A stretch of DNA of 64,000 nucleotides from Hypericum androsaemum (lineage: Eukaryota > Streptophyta > Magnoliopsida > Malpighiales > Hypericaceae). Made by a program: the position numbers and the translations under genes. The stretch covers positions 13,591,912-13,655,911 of the forward strand of contig OZ023188.1 of the NCBI GenBank assembly GCA_963995505.1. Direction: 5' to 3'. The notes under the pieces were generated by a model. That model searched no databases. It saw nothing but the letters and a program-made list of their open reading frames with translations, and was not told the origin of the DNA. This document shows, in pieces, positions 34,445 through 44,936 of this stretch (position 1 is its first letter; the number at the start of each line of letters is the position of its first letter).

Positions 34445-35376
34445 GGGAAAAGTCTCATTTAGTACCCTGTGATTTCACATTTTCAAAATTAATGCCATGT
34501 GGTTTCAAATTAGAAATTTAGTACCATGTGATTTACACACTTTTTTCCGAGTAGGTCCAGGGTACCTACCCGGCCAAATATGCTAGACACGGTACCATTT
34601 TTTTGCCCACATGGCTGACACGTGGCAAGTGATTGGGTTAAGTCGACGATTACGTGTCGTCTGATAAATTACCCTTTCGGTCCCAAATTTGTTTATATTT
34701 TTTCAAAACTCATTATTTAAATACTATAAAACCTCTATTTTTCTCTCCCCTCTCCATTTTTCGGGTCTCTTCGCCTTTCTTTTTCCAGGCATTATTCACC
34801 TTTTGCCCTCTCTCCCCATCGATTCGTCTTATGTGCTGGCCCTCCGCTCCTCCCCTCTTCTGGCCCTCGAATCCTCCCCTCGACATTTTGTGCACGAACG
34901 AAGCCGCTCCTGGCCCTCTATTTGAAATCCTAAACCCGATGCTACTCGACGGTTTCCTCGCTTCCTCGACTCAACCCGACATTTTGTTCAAGGTATATAG
35001 TTTTTTATTTTCTCGTTTTCTTGTTCATTCTCCTTAAACACGTTGGTTTTGTCGATTTAGGGTTTTTGTTGTCCGATAATTGTTGTAATTTTCTATTCTG
35101 TTAAATCCAACATCGATAATCTCCTTGATTTTTTTGCTGTGTTGTTCATCCCTAGGTGTGTAGTGGATGAGCTGATTTACATCCGTTTCAATTTTGGTGG
35201 AAGGTGGGACGATGACGGAGGTACTAAATATGTTGGAGGTGAAGTATTCAAGATGAGTGTTGGATATGATGTTGACAAGTTTAGTTTTTGGAACATTCAC
35301 AACTTTTATCATAAAAGTTTGAAAATTGAAATTGTCCGTATATGGTATAAGAAATGCGATGTTAGTGGTAAACGCG
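34445..35376 (+). mobile_element. 5' part of a Mutator-like element with terminal repeat and MuDR-type protein start
   Basis: Begins GGGAAAAGTCTCATTTAG followed by 'tagtaccctgtgattt', the family terminus of 388-1346 and 60482-61507. An untranslated C/T-rich leader follows (34650-34990), then a coding-like exon (35155-35376). Sequence of another element, a LINE, replaces the rest, so the right terminus is missing. Confidence 0.65.
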
Positions 35377-35400
35377 ATGTTAGCAGCCTTCTTCCATATT
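35155..35400 (+). pseudogene. PB1-like N-terminal domain of a MuDR-type transposase, fragment
   Basis: Reads VDELIYIRFNFGGRW, TKYVGGEVFKM, YDVDKFSFWNIHNF and IEIVRIWYKKC. Plant MuDR-related proteins often start with a short domain containing hxhxHGG, YVGGxV, a Asp-Val-Asp step and a hxhWY end, in this order. The match is by pattern and moderate. The catalytic DDE domain and zinc finger are not present. It lies behind a Mutator-type terminus, which supports the call. Confidence 0.55.
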
Positions 35401-36070
35401 AGGATCACAATTGAGCTCCATCCTTGAAGACTCTGAGATTTTATCAAGCATAGAGTCATCAAGTGTTGGACTAATCCAGTCTACCTCTGCATATTGCTCC
35501 TTGAAGAAATCGACCACCGCCCTCTTGATGTCAGTAGGATTATTGAGAACACCGCTTGGAGTGTGAATGCTTCCAATAAAGTTGGCCTTGTTCTTGAGAG
35601 AGGCCATTGCATGATAAAAAATTATGTTTCGATCCCCGTTAGTGCCCCACGTAAGTCTCGAACGCTGCCTCCAAAGAGAATCCAGCATTTTTTTATCATG
35701 CCACAAATTCCCGAGCACTTCCTTTTGCCTGCAAATATGTGATTCAGTAAGACCAGTGGTACCATCCTCAATATCCAATTCGTCAAGTTCTGCCTCCAAT
35801 GCTTTAACTCCGTCTGCTAAATCTGCAAAAGGGATGAAGCAATCTTTGTGAAGCTTATCTTTGAGGAGCTTCAATTTAAGGACCAACTTATTAGGACCTC
35901 TCGTATGCTCAATGAATTCTGACCACCAATTTGAGACTTTATCAAGAAAACCAGGCGACGGTAACCAAGCCGAGTAGAATTTAAACAGCTTAAGATCCCA
36001 ATTAATAGCCTCAAACTTGAGAACAATTAGATTATGGTCGTTTTGACCCCTACAAAGGCTGACTTGAAAA
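35377..36070 (-). mobile_element. LINE ORF2 fragment (between endonuclease and RT)
   Basis: The minus strand reads WWSEFIEHTRGPNKLVLKLKLLK, then WRQRSRLTWGTNGDRNIIFYH near 35630, then FFKEQYAEVDW. The 'R S R x x W x x x G D x N x x F F H' pattern is diagnostic of the plant L1 ORF2 linker ahead of the RT. RT itself is missing. Confidence 0.75.
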
Positions 36071-36089
36071 TAATCGGGGAATAATTATA

Positions 36090-36600
36090 GCCACAAGGGG
36101 GAGGCCTTGAGAACCTAATTTGCCCGTGGTGTTACAAATGGCTTTGCATTCCTAATGCCAAACCTACCAAACACCTTTGTTTTGTATGTTCCTCTAGACA
36201 ACCATAGCGAGGTCTTGCTAAACTTATCTTCGTGAATTCTCATTCCAAGAACCCTCTTGACTACACTCAAACCATTAATGTCAAGCTCTTACTTCTTCTT
36301 ATGATCTAACCTCATATGCCAGGAGCTTTTCCTGCCTCCATCCGAACTCATTGAGGTGACTCCACCTACAATCGTGTGTCCCACTAATCTATAGGTATTC
36401 CTATCATCCCTTTCACCATTCAACACTACTATAGCATCCTTCTCAACCTAATCAAACCACCTTCAACCTAATAGCCATACCCACACAACTTTCTCATAAC
36501 ATCATCCCAGATCTCAATTCGTATGTCACCTATGCCAGTAATTCAAGTACACGTGATCATGATCATGCCTTCATGTACAAGATACTACTCGTGGTAGTTA
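36090..36600 (-). mobile_element. Internally deleted copia fragment
   Basis: The minus strand reads a pre-integrase piece with WDDVMRKLC and SSDGGRKSSWHMRLDH near 36330. It jumps directly to the RT C-terminus with RVLGMRIHEDK, LWLSRGTYKTKVFGRF and RNAKPFVTP near 36200. Integrase and most of the RT are gone, and stops are present. Confidence 0.6.
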
Positions 36601-36683
36601 TTCTATTTGCTGTTGATGGAGTAGTCTGCGTTGGAATGTATAGCCCGTCACAACGAAGGTGTCATTTCTAGACATATATTGAA

Positions 36684-36862
36684 ATGGGAAGTATTGAACA
36701 CGAAGAACCTATATGCGTCCTCTGCCAAGACGATTATCAACCGTTGGATAAATTGTCCGCACTTAGAGCCTCCATACATTCTTTTCATACTGAGTGTATC
36801 AGTGACTACTTGGAGAGACATCCCGATGACACAGTTAATTATCGCACTTGTTGCTTCGAGTG
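36684..36862 (+). pseudogene. Degenerate RING-finger fragment (~59 residues)
   Basis: Reads EEPICVLCQDDY, then SIHSFHTECISDYLE and NYRTCCFE before a stop. It resembles RING-H2 (CX2C...CxHxxxHxxC...CX2C), but the third cysteine position holds Ser (TCC for TGC) and the penultimate one Tyr (TAT for TGT). With two metal ligands missing it is unlikely to fold as a ubiquitin-ligase RING. The match is short and could be chance. Confidence 0.35.
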
Positions 36863-37079
36863 ATTTTTAGAAATAGTTCAAGTTAAATATTTGATATTTT
36901 TAATATAATATATGTAATCTTAATGTTTCTGTCGTTGTTGTTGTTTCTATTTCTATTTTTTTTGTATTTACATTATTTTATTTGACTACTTATTCAGTGG
37001 CGACAGTAAATTTACCGACGTAGATCTTGAGTTGTCTTAATGTAATTGATATGTTATTATAATGAGATGGGGTAAAATA

Positions 37080-38265
37080 TCTTTTGACAGTGAAGCTCTA
37101 ATGTTTAGAGGTTTCACTACCTTGAAGTTTAGTTGCCGAAATTTTATACGTATAGTATAATTGATTAACTTTAACATCAACCTCGCTAATTTACATGCAA
37201 ATATATAGTGAATATTGATAACCAAAATACAAATCCAACTATAAGTTTCAATCAACCGATGTATATATAATTTTCTTGACATTATTGTCTATATACGAGA
37301 TTTATTTGTTCAATTCATTAGTCATCAAAATGATTCTTACAGACATTTATACATCAATCTAGCTAGCTCACATGCAATATATAGTGAGTCTTTATAAACA
37401 AAATACAACTCAATATATCAGTCACAAACAATCATTTTCCAAATATTTTTCTTGACATTATGACAATATACAAAATTATGTTTTTTGATTAATTAGTCAC
37501 CAAAATGAACGTACTTGCTACATGGACGGTTCTTCAGAAAATTTGTTTGCATTATTTTTTATATACATTCATTTATTTTTTTGATTTATTAGTTATCCAA
37601 ATGATACAAATGGACATTTGCTTCATCAATTTGGTTTTCTCGCATGAAAATACATATAGTGTCTTAATTAACACAATGCAACTCAAACTATAAGTTATAA
37701 TAAATCGATGTATAGATAGTTTGCTTCACATTATTGTCTACATACATGATTTATTTGTTTGATTCATTTTGTACCAAATTGATTCGTACGAACATTTTAT
37801 ACATCAATCTAGTGGACTTGTACACATATATATTTTGAGTCCTAATCAACGAAATAAAACTCAAACTGTAAGTCAAAAAATTATTGTGCCTATATTTTAC
37901 TTGACATTATTGTCTATATACGTAACTATGTTGTTTGACTCGTTAGTCACCAAAATGAGCGTGCGCATTCTAAGGATAGTTCTTCCGAAAAAAAATTCTT
38001 GACACTATTGTCTATTTATGTGATTTATTTGTTTGATTAACAAAATACAACGCCAACTATAAGTTACAATCAATCAATGTATAGGTATTTTGCCTAACGT
38101 TATTGTTTATACACGAGATTTTTTTGTGTGATTTATTTATTCGATTTGTTACTTATCAAAATGATCGTATTGGAATTTTATACATCTGGCTAGCTTGCAT
38201 GCAATATATGGCCACAAATACAACTCAAACTATAAGTCACAAATAATCATATTAATATATGAATT
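37080..38265. repeat. Degenerate A/T-rich tandem array, units ~180-270 bp
   Basis: Five to six divergent units share, in order, 'ttgtctatatac', 'gatttatttgtt', 'ttagtcaccaaaatga', 'atacatcaatct', 'catgcaatatata' and 'caaatacaactcaaactataagt'. Copies start near 37080, 37280, 37460, 37740, 37910 and 38110. Confidence 0.7.
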
Positions 38266-38508
38266 TTTTTGAAGAGAGCATCTAAAATTGTATTTCTCAA
38301 TCTCGTGCCAATAAAGATCGTGTGAGGTAGATCAAGGTAGAGTAAGAATGATCGTGTCACGCATGTAAGTGCAACCTCCCGTCTAACATACAAAATGGCT
38401 AGGGAAGAATTCATCTCAACAACGATGCATCCACAAAATCGCTCTCATTTGAACTCTATTCTCAAAATATGTGCCCAAATCTCGGCGACGCGGTTAAAAT
38501 TCCTAGGA

Positions 38509-38854
38509 TTCCTTGTATTATAACCCCAATTATAATATATGCTTTGTGCCATCTTTAAGAAGAGTTTTGAAGCAAATTAAGATTAATCGACATGACAGAT
38601 TCGAAAAAAGAGCTCCTCCAAGAGCGAGTGGCGGGCCGAGGCCTGGGCTTCTAACATAGGCCTGCATCTTGTGCTTCATTTCCTGGCACGCGCTTCACTC
38701 TTCTAAAACTCACTAATCAAAATCAAAATTGGACACGCAATGACCCAAACTGACTCCGTCTTCTCCGGGACGGATCCCAAACAAAAGGGAGAGAATAATT
38801 GGACATGCAACAATAATGAGGGGATTAACGGGCAAATGTTTTCTAGTTTATATC
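38509..38854 (+). repeat. Direct duplication, copy A (346 bp)
   Basis: About 94% identical to 43622-43970 in the same orientation. It includes 'agcgagtggcgggccgaggc' and 'tccgggacggatcccaaac'. No TG..CA ends or coding potential. Confidence 0.85.
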
Positions 38855-38971
38855 ATTTTAAATACAAAATCCTAAACACGCATCATCTTTATACCAAGAG
38901 CAAAAGGGGGGCAGAAACCAAAAACATGGGTTGGGGAGGAGGGTGGGATATTGGATATACCAAGAGCGGTG

Positions 38972-39331
38972 TCAAACACGGAAAATGGGGCAGTGGACGA
39001 CCCTCAATCTGGACTCTTCACGTGTCACATACTCCCTGATGCACGCTGCGTGAAATACGTGCCTGCAGTTCCTGAACTCCAAGACTTGACCCTCCGCATC
39101 CCACTGCTCCAAGCATATTGTGCAGCAGTCTTGCTCGTACATCAGATCTGCAACATCCACTTCGCGGAGGAGGGGAGAACTTGGATGCTGGAGGGGAGAG
39201 CGTTGACAACGGTACAAGCAAAAGACCAGTGAAGCCACCGCCGCCACCACAATGGCCACGAGTAGCCAAAGTAGCGGCCGATGGGATGATATTCCATCCA
39301 ACGCTGGAAAAGTCCACGCTGGGTACGCCAT
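38972..39331 (-). pseudogene. Small membrane RING-H2-like protein, last zinc ligand missing
   Basis: A 119-residue frame. The N-terminus has one membrane segment (PLLWLLVAIVVAAVASLVF). A RING-H2-like region follows with CCTICLEQW, FRNCRHVFHAACIREYV and HCPIF. Seven of eight ligands are present; the eighth position reads Phe where RING-H2 has Cys (CPxC). The frame stops five bases later. ATL-type ubiquitin ligases have this layout of a membrane helix and a RING-H2. I lean towards a decayed gene because the last ligand is lost and the end is abrupt. A divergent living gene remains possible. Confidence 0.5.
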
Positions 39332-39740
39332 ACTAGTGGTGACTCTGAGCTTATTCTGAGAGATGTTTCTTCTTCTGTAGTGCCTTCGATAATCCTGTCA
39401 CGTATGCAAGGGATCCAACTGATATCACTGGTGTCATTTTCGTACATATGTGGACAATGTGAAAAAAGTTACTGCAGTAAAATGACTAATTAGTGCCTGA
39501 TGTAAAGTGTGAACAGAAAATTTTCCTTGAGATTTATGTGGGTAGCTCTTTTCCCTTGTTGCAAATGTTGGGAAATTTTTCTATTAAATGCAAAGACGTC
39601 TAAAAGAACATACGCCATATTCGGCTTACAGGAAATTACAATTACATCCCCAGGTTAACCAATAAAACCAAACATACCAACATTTTGGTGGGTAGGATAT
39701 CAACAAATTATACCTAATTTTTCAGGGGTTGGTAGGTCGA
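39332..39740. other. Upstream region of the RING-like gene
   Basis: Mixed sequence. No second gene or clear promoter element was recognised. Confidence 0.35.
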
Positions 39741-39749
39741 CTCTTACTC

Positions 39750-40204
39750 ATTGTTTTCAAAAATGACCCGGAGAGCGACCCGGATTCTGGTCCGTTCTCC
39801 GGGTCAATCAATCCGACCGGTCAAACCGGCGGTCGGACCGGTAGTTTATTATATATATTTTTAATATATATTTAGTAAATAATAGGTTTAAAAATTAATA
39901 TTCTTGAAATATTGGTAAATTTATTTCATATTTAGTATAATTATCTTTGTAAATTTAGTTTATTTTGTGTTGATTTAGAAAAATCTAGTAGAAAATCTGA
40001 TTTTTTTGGGTTGGGTTGGGTGAAATCTGGTTTTTGGGTTAGTTTTTTGGTCAAACCTAATGAACCGGATTTTTCTGGGTCAAAAATCCGATCCAACCGC
40101 CCAGTCTGACCAGAAATCTTCTGGTTCGTTAGGTAACCGGTCGAACTTGGTTTTTTGACCCGGGATTGGCTCCGTTTCGCGGTCCGACCGTCTCGAAAAC
40201 AATG
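39750..40204. mobile_element. MITE-like element, 455 bp, 9-bp flanking repeat
   Basis: ATTGTTTTC at the left and GAAAACAAT at the right form short terminal inverted repeats. Subterminal inverted similarity in 'ccgg' / 'gggtc' motifs continues inward. The flanks carry ctcttactc at 39741-39749 and 40205-40213. No protein is encoded. Confidence 0.65.
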
Positions 40205-40213
40205 CTCTTACTC

Positions 40214-41200
40214 CTTAGAAAAATGGAAAAACTTTGCTTGGAAAGAGAACAAACCCAATATCATCTAGAGCTTCGCAGTTTAGACTAATCTGTCTAAATC
40301 TTTTAACCAAAAAATGAACCAAACATGAGCTAGCCTAGTATCATAGAGGTTGGATTAGAGTTGAACCAATAAAATCAAACATGGGTTAGCCTACTAACCC
40401 ATATAATGATCTATCTGATATTACGGGCTTTTATGACACCCGGTCCAACCCGCGTCAGTGGAACCCCAACTATCATTATATCCGAGTTCAAGAGAATGCG
40501 GATATACCGTACGGTACCGTACCATCATTTTTGTTCCCTACTCCCAATCCTAAGACAGGATGCTCCACCATGCATCCAGATTCCAGCCTTCCCTACTTGA
40601 TCATCCAGCTTCACTTGTCTGCAGCTTTTTACAGAGTTGGAACTCAGAAGCATTATTTCTCGTACAAAATAAAAATTAAAAACCCCCATTAATTTTATTT
40701 TAATAAAGAATCTTTGGCCACCTCGTCTGAATTAGTCCGCCTGATATAACTACATTGCGTAATAGGGTTCTACCCCTGATGTTTCTCGTTGGAAATCGAA
40801 ATTTAGAAACACGAAGTTGTACATGTATGAAACACGGCCGAATTCGATTCTAAATTAGTCGCTCGTCATGATAGCGGATACAAAGAATAGCCATTCGGAA
40901 TTCACTTTACCCGAACACGAACACTTTCTATGCGCACACACCAATCACTCCAGATATCGTATGAACAATCTCAAGGAGAAACTTATATACAATAGGACTA
41001 TACATTTTCCTTTTGTACGCATAGTACACTTTATAGTTAGTGCAAACCTGTGCAGATAGTTCAGGCTAGCCACGCACCTATCTAACTGGTGTACTCGCGT
41101 CATCTCCGACTCGAGCATTTAGGTGGCTAAAGCTTAAACAGTCGAGACCCTGACATATCCTAGGATTCCTCATCTCGAAGCACACGGGTGATTGCTGCTC
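40214..41200. other. Intergenic, nothing recognised
   Basis: Short frames only. No repeat or RNA gene was identified. Confidence 0.4.
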
Positions 41201-41220
41201 AAGGCACTGAATCAACAAGT

Positions 41221-41834
41221 TCACGGTGCACAGCTGCTGTCTGCTGTCCTAGCCCACTGCTCTTCAAGCAAAGGCTCCATGCTGGCTTTCGTGTTGTCCT
41301 CTTTAGACATGTCGACGCTCTTTATAAATATTCCTGTCACATGTAGTACAGAAGTGGTAAAGACAGATTGTTCTGACTCCAACCAACTTTAGGGACCTTC
41401 AATTAGAAGAAGTTCATTTCTAGGTAGGTGTACTTGTTCAGTGGTTTGGGGCGAAAATGGTAGTTGAGCAACAGTTGGTCATCGAATCAATGAAAAGACG
41501 GAGCACTCACCAATAAACCATGTTCCAGCAGTGATGAAAAGTAGAGACGTAAGAATAAGTGTAGTTGTTGACATAATCTTGTGCAATTTACCATACATTG
41601 CAAAGGTTGAAAGAAAAATGTGAAGGATTTAAACGTTGATTGATCAAAACAAAAGCATAATGGCATACGTGAAGAAGCCGAGAGTCACACCTGCAGGATG
41701 CCAACAGAAGGCACGTCACCAAATATGTGAATGGCAACCATGGACATGGCGATGGACAATAGTCTCAGTCTCAGTCTCAGTCTCAGTCTCAGTCTCAGAT
41801 TTGGTTTGACGCAGTGGGGAGAGTTTACAGGTGC
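41221..41834 (-). pseudogene. Spinster-type (MFS sphingolipid transporter-like) 3' exons, damaged
   Basis: Three minus-strand exons can be read. Exon A (41691-41834) reads APVNSPHCVKPN, six Leu-Arg pairs, then LLSIAMSMVAIHIFGDVPS and VGILQ. Exon B (41511-about 41595) reads TTTLILTSLLFITAGTWFIG. Exon C (41221-41333) reads IFIKSVDMSKED and EPLLEEQ before the stop. Plant spinster homologues end with this order: SIHIFGDVPSSPLVGVLQD, TTLILTxxLFxxAxxWFIG, FLNSVD and an acidic PLLE tail. The 5' exons are absent. Exon B's acceptor is altered, and about eight bases seem lost between 'gattatgtcaacaa' and 'ctacacttatt', shifting the frame. The rest of the protein is not in the window. Confidence 0.75.
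41761..41796 (-). repeat. (CTGAGA)6-type hexanucleotide repeat encoding Leu-Arg
   Basis: Six perfect AGTCTC units on the plus strand. On the minus strand they are in frame with the spinster-like exon, extending one Leu-Arg step to six. Confidence 0.9.
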
Positions 41835-42239
41835 CTGCAGTGATTTTATCTCAGGATGAACAAAACAAACCAGAACAATTTGGTAATAGCATTTCGGAGT
41901 ATGCTCGGCTGTTTTGAGAGTGCATCACTAACTGAAAGGCTTCATGAAATGTAAAGGAAACTGGACAGAAGCTACCAATTTCACAAGAATACAAAGAGGA
42001 TTAAGAACAAAGACGTTTTCCAGTCTACTCAAAGAGACCGAAAAACAAGCTAAACACAAATATTTTGGCACCATCAGAATTCACAAGTATAAGCACATCG
42101 CTACACAAAAGGTTCTCTTTCGATTGGTAATCCACAACAATAGAACAATATATTAAACACATCGCTACAGAGACAATGGATTGCATTTAAAAAATGATGA
42201 GCGACAACAACGTACAGAAAAAATAGGGTTTTTCCACTG

Positions 42240-42880
42240 AATAATTTCATACAATGCAAACCATATCTTTTCAGCCATCCCACCCCTAGTTTATCCCATC
42301 CAAATTTTCAGAGAGTTTTTGAGTGATCTGTGCCATTGGACTCCGATTTTTTTCGCAAAATAGTTCCAAGTCCTCCACGATAATGTGCACGCCAAAAAAA
42401 CAATAACAAGATCCCATGATTCATCCTCATTTCCACAAAAAGGGCACAAACACACCCAAGCTGTGATCATCCCTCTTCTTGTCAAATTACCATAGGTAAG
42501 CAAGCAATTATTTTTCAAAACAATCTATAGAAAGTATTCCACTTTAAATTAAAAAAAATTTCAGATCAAATACGTTTAACCTCTCAAATTGGCCTAGCAA
42601 ACCACCGCAATGTTTTTTTTTTATAAAGACCCTTGACAGAGAAGATCTCGTTGCCTTCAACAGGTCAAACAATGCGACCCACTACATTGGGCTTTGGCTC
42701 TAAGAGTATGCCAAAAAGAATTGTAGCTTGCTCTTCTTTCCAAGTAAAGAGAGCCTTCCTCCATGACAAATTCCAATACCAGATTGAGTTCGCCCAATAA
42801 CCACATTCATGTATCTTCGCCTCCTTCTGCTGGGACAACAAAATATAAACGAGGAAATCTTTCCCTTAGAGCAACATTTT
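42240..42880 (-). mobile_element. LINE 3' fragment with zf-RVT domain
   Basis: The minus strand reads NEIFSVKGL near 42640, then KNNCLLTYGNLTRRGM, CLCPFCGNEDESWD and WRTWNYFAKKIGVQWH at 42291-42518. Stops separate the parts. The pattern is the zf-RVT end of a plant LINE. Confidence 0.65.
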
Positions 42881-42954
42881 GCGTCCATACATTTTGATTG
42901 GACATTTTTAAACCATATAATAGTAGATTACAAGTGAGTCAAATCACAAGATAT

Positions 42955-43330
42955 TAAATACTGGCTTTTGCTACTCTCTTGCATCGGAAGTTTGGGCATT
43001 ATGGAAGGGCTTAAATATTGTCTCGGACAGAGGCTACTCGAAGATCATTGTAGAGATAAATTCGCAAGTGACTGCAAAATGTCTCATGAGAACATAGCAA
43101 AAAACCACTCGTTATCATTCCTCGTGATTAGTTACAAAAATCTCATTAACTGTGACTGGCAAGGCAATGTATCTCATTGCTACGAAGGATTCTCTATCCT
43201 TGATTTTTCTTTAGGCCGCCATATTTTGTGCCGGCCACCAACTACAGGTATCCCCCTCCTAGTGCAAGATAGCATGGGAGTAGGCTTGTCTCGTGTTATA
43301 TCGTCGAACTCTTGTTGTTAATGCATATGA
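42955..43330 (+). mobile_element. RNase H-like (RVT_3) fragment of a retroelement protein
   Basis: Reads ASEVWALWKGLNIV, then SKIIVEINSQV and, after stops, KNLINCDWQGNVSHCYEG. Plant LINE-linked RNase H domains have AExWAxxxGLxxAxxxGxxxxxVExDS and a WxxxxxHxxREGN end. It is a broken remnant. Confidence 0.55.
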
Positions 43331-43621
43331 GTGTGCCCCCAACATTTACATTTTCCTCTCCAAATACCGTGGTTGTCGAGTCATGGATGTAGTATCGTCA
43401 AAATCGCTTTAGTTGCCATTTTCTTTCTTATAAAGTGCCACAGTATTTATTTTATAAGTAAAAAGCACCACATGTATGAAGATTTTTGACAGCTTTCCGC
43501 TTTGTACGTTGACACTCGTAATTTTTTGTCTGCCTTTTATTTCCATCTATGTCACCCTGTTATTTTCAATCTCGGTTTTGTCTTCTATTTGGTGTACTAG
43601 CACTTTGTCTATGTATTTTTG

Positions 43622-43970
43622 TTCCTTATATTATAACCTCAATTATAATATATGCTTTGTGCTATCTTTAAGAAGAATTTTGAAGCAAATTAAGATTAAT
43701 GACATGACAGATTTGAAAAAAACTCCTCCAAGAGCGAGTGGCGGGCCGAGGCCTGGGCTTCTAACATAGGCCTGCATCTTGTGCTTCATTTCCTAGTACG
43801 CGCTTCACTGTTCTAAAACTCACTAATCAAAATCAAAATCAAAATTGAACACGCAATGACCCAAATTGACTCCGTCTTCTCCGGGACGGATCCCAAACAA
43901 AAGGGAGAGAATAATTGGACAGGCAACAATAATGAGGGGATTAATGGGCAAATGTTTTCTAGTTTATATC
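43622..43970 (+). repeat. Direct duplication, copy B (349 bp)
   Basis: Second copy of 38509-38854, 5.1 kb downstream in the same orientation. Confidence 0.85.
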
Positions 43971-44936
43971 GATTTAGATATTAATGTACCGACTAATTTA
44001 AACCGTAATTATAAACCGTCAATAATGAGGTGGGATTAACGGGTAGAAGTTATAAGTGAAGACAGCTCACCCGAGACATACGCACACATACTTTCGCCGA
44101 CACTGTTCTTAAATTATTGCCACCACCAGGCACCATCTCCTTTCTTAGTTTATTGTTTTTTAATTCTCTTGATCTATAATCGCCTGCTTCTCAGTGCCTC
44201 TATGGTTTCTACTAAATTGTCGCCACGTCAACCAATTAGAATAGGTTAAACTCCCATGACCTCTAATAGTCTTTGGCCAAAAGAATAATTCCTAATAACA
44301 TGCTAAAATGAACAAGTAGCTCCACCCTGGTATCATCAGGAAAAGTCCATATAATTTACAAAAATAGACCCAAAAAATTCAAACCCAGTATTGATTAGTC
44401 CTTTTAATTTATAAAATTCTACCAAAAGTAATTGTACTTTTTAGATTTTTTATACAGCCAATTAATTGACATTTTAGTTTGAATTTTTCAAATCAGAGGT
44501 ATCAATGAACGTGTTACAACGATAACTGACTGTATTTTCAAGATTAAAAAAACCCCAAATTACAATAATTATTTTTAATCCGGTTAACGACATGGGAGGA
44601 ACAAATAATATAATAGTATATTTCTCGAATATGCTACGGGTCTCGTGATGGCAATATGGAAATTCATTAGAGATCTTCCAAATCCTTTGGTTTAGGAAAA
44701 TCACCCCAATGACTAAATTGCATTAGCCCCTTCCAATTTAACTCAAAAAGTTGAGCTCATGAAAGAAAGATGAGACGGGAAACAGCGGAACCCAGCTCCA
44801 GAACATAGAAACAAGAGAAGAAAACCACAAGACCAAGCAAAAAAAACACGAGACAAACTTGAAACTCAAAAAAAAAAAAAGCCTTCCAACCAAAGCGAAA
44901 TCCTTGTTTCTAATTTTCCCCCTCAATTAGCTCGAA
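43971..44936. other. Upstream region of the RABA4-like gene
   Basis: A/T-rich. The last ~180 bases are A/G-rich and probably 5' untranslated. No clear TATA box was assigned. Confidence 0.4.

Noticed and set aside
41192..41392. Plus-strand 66-codon frame
   Set aside because: It is antisense to the spinster-like terminal exon, which matches the family on the minus strand.
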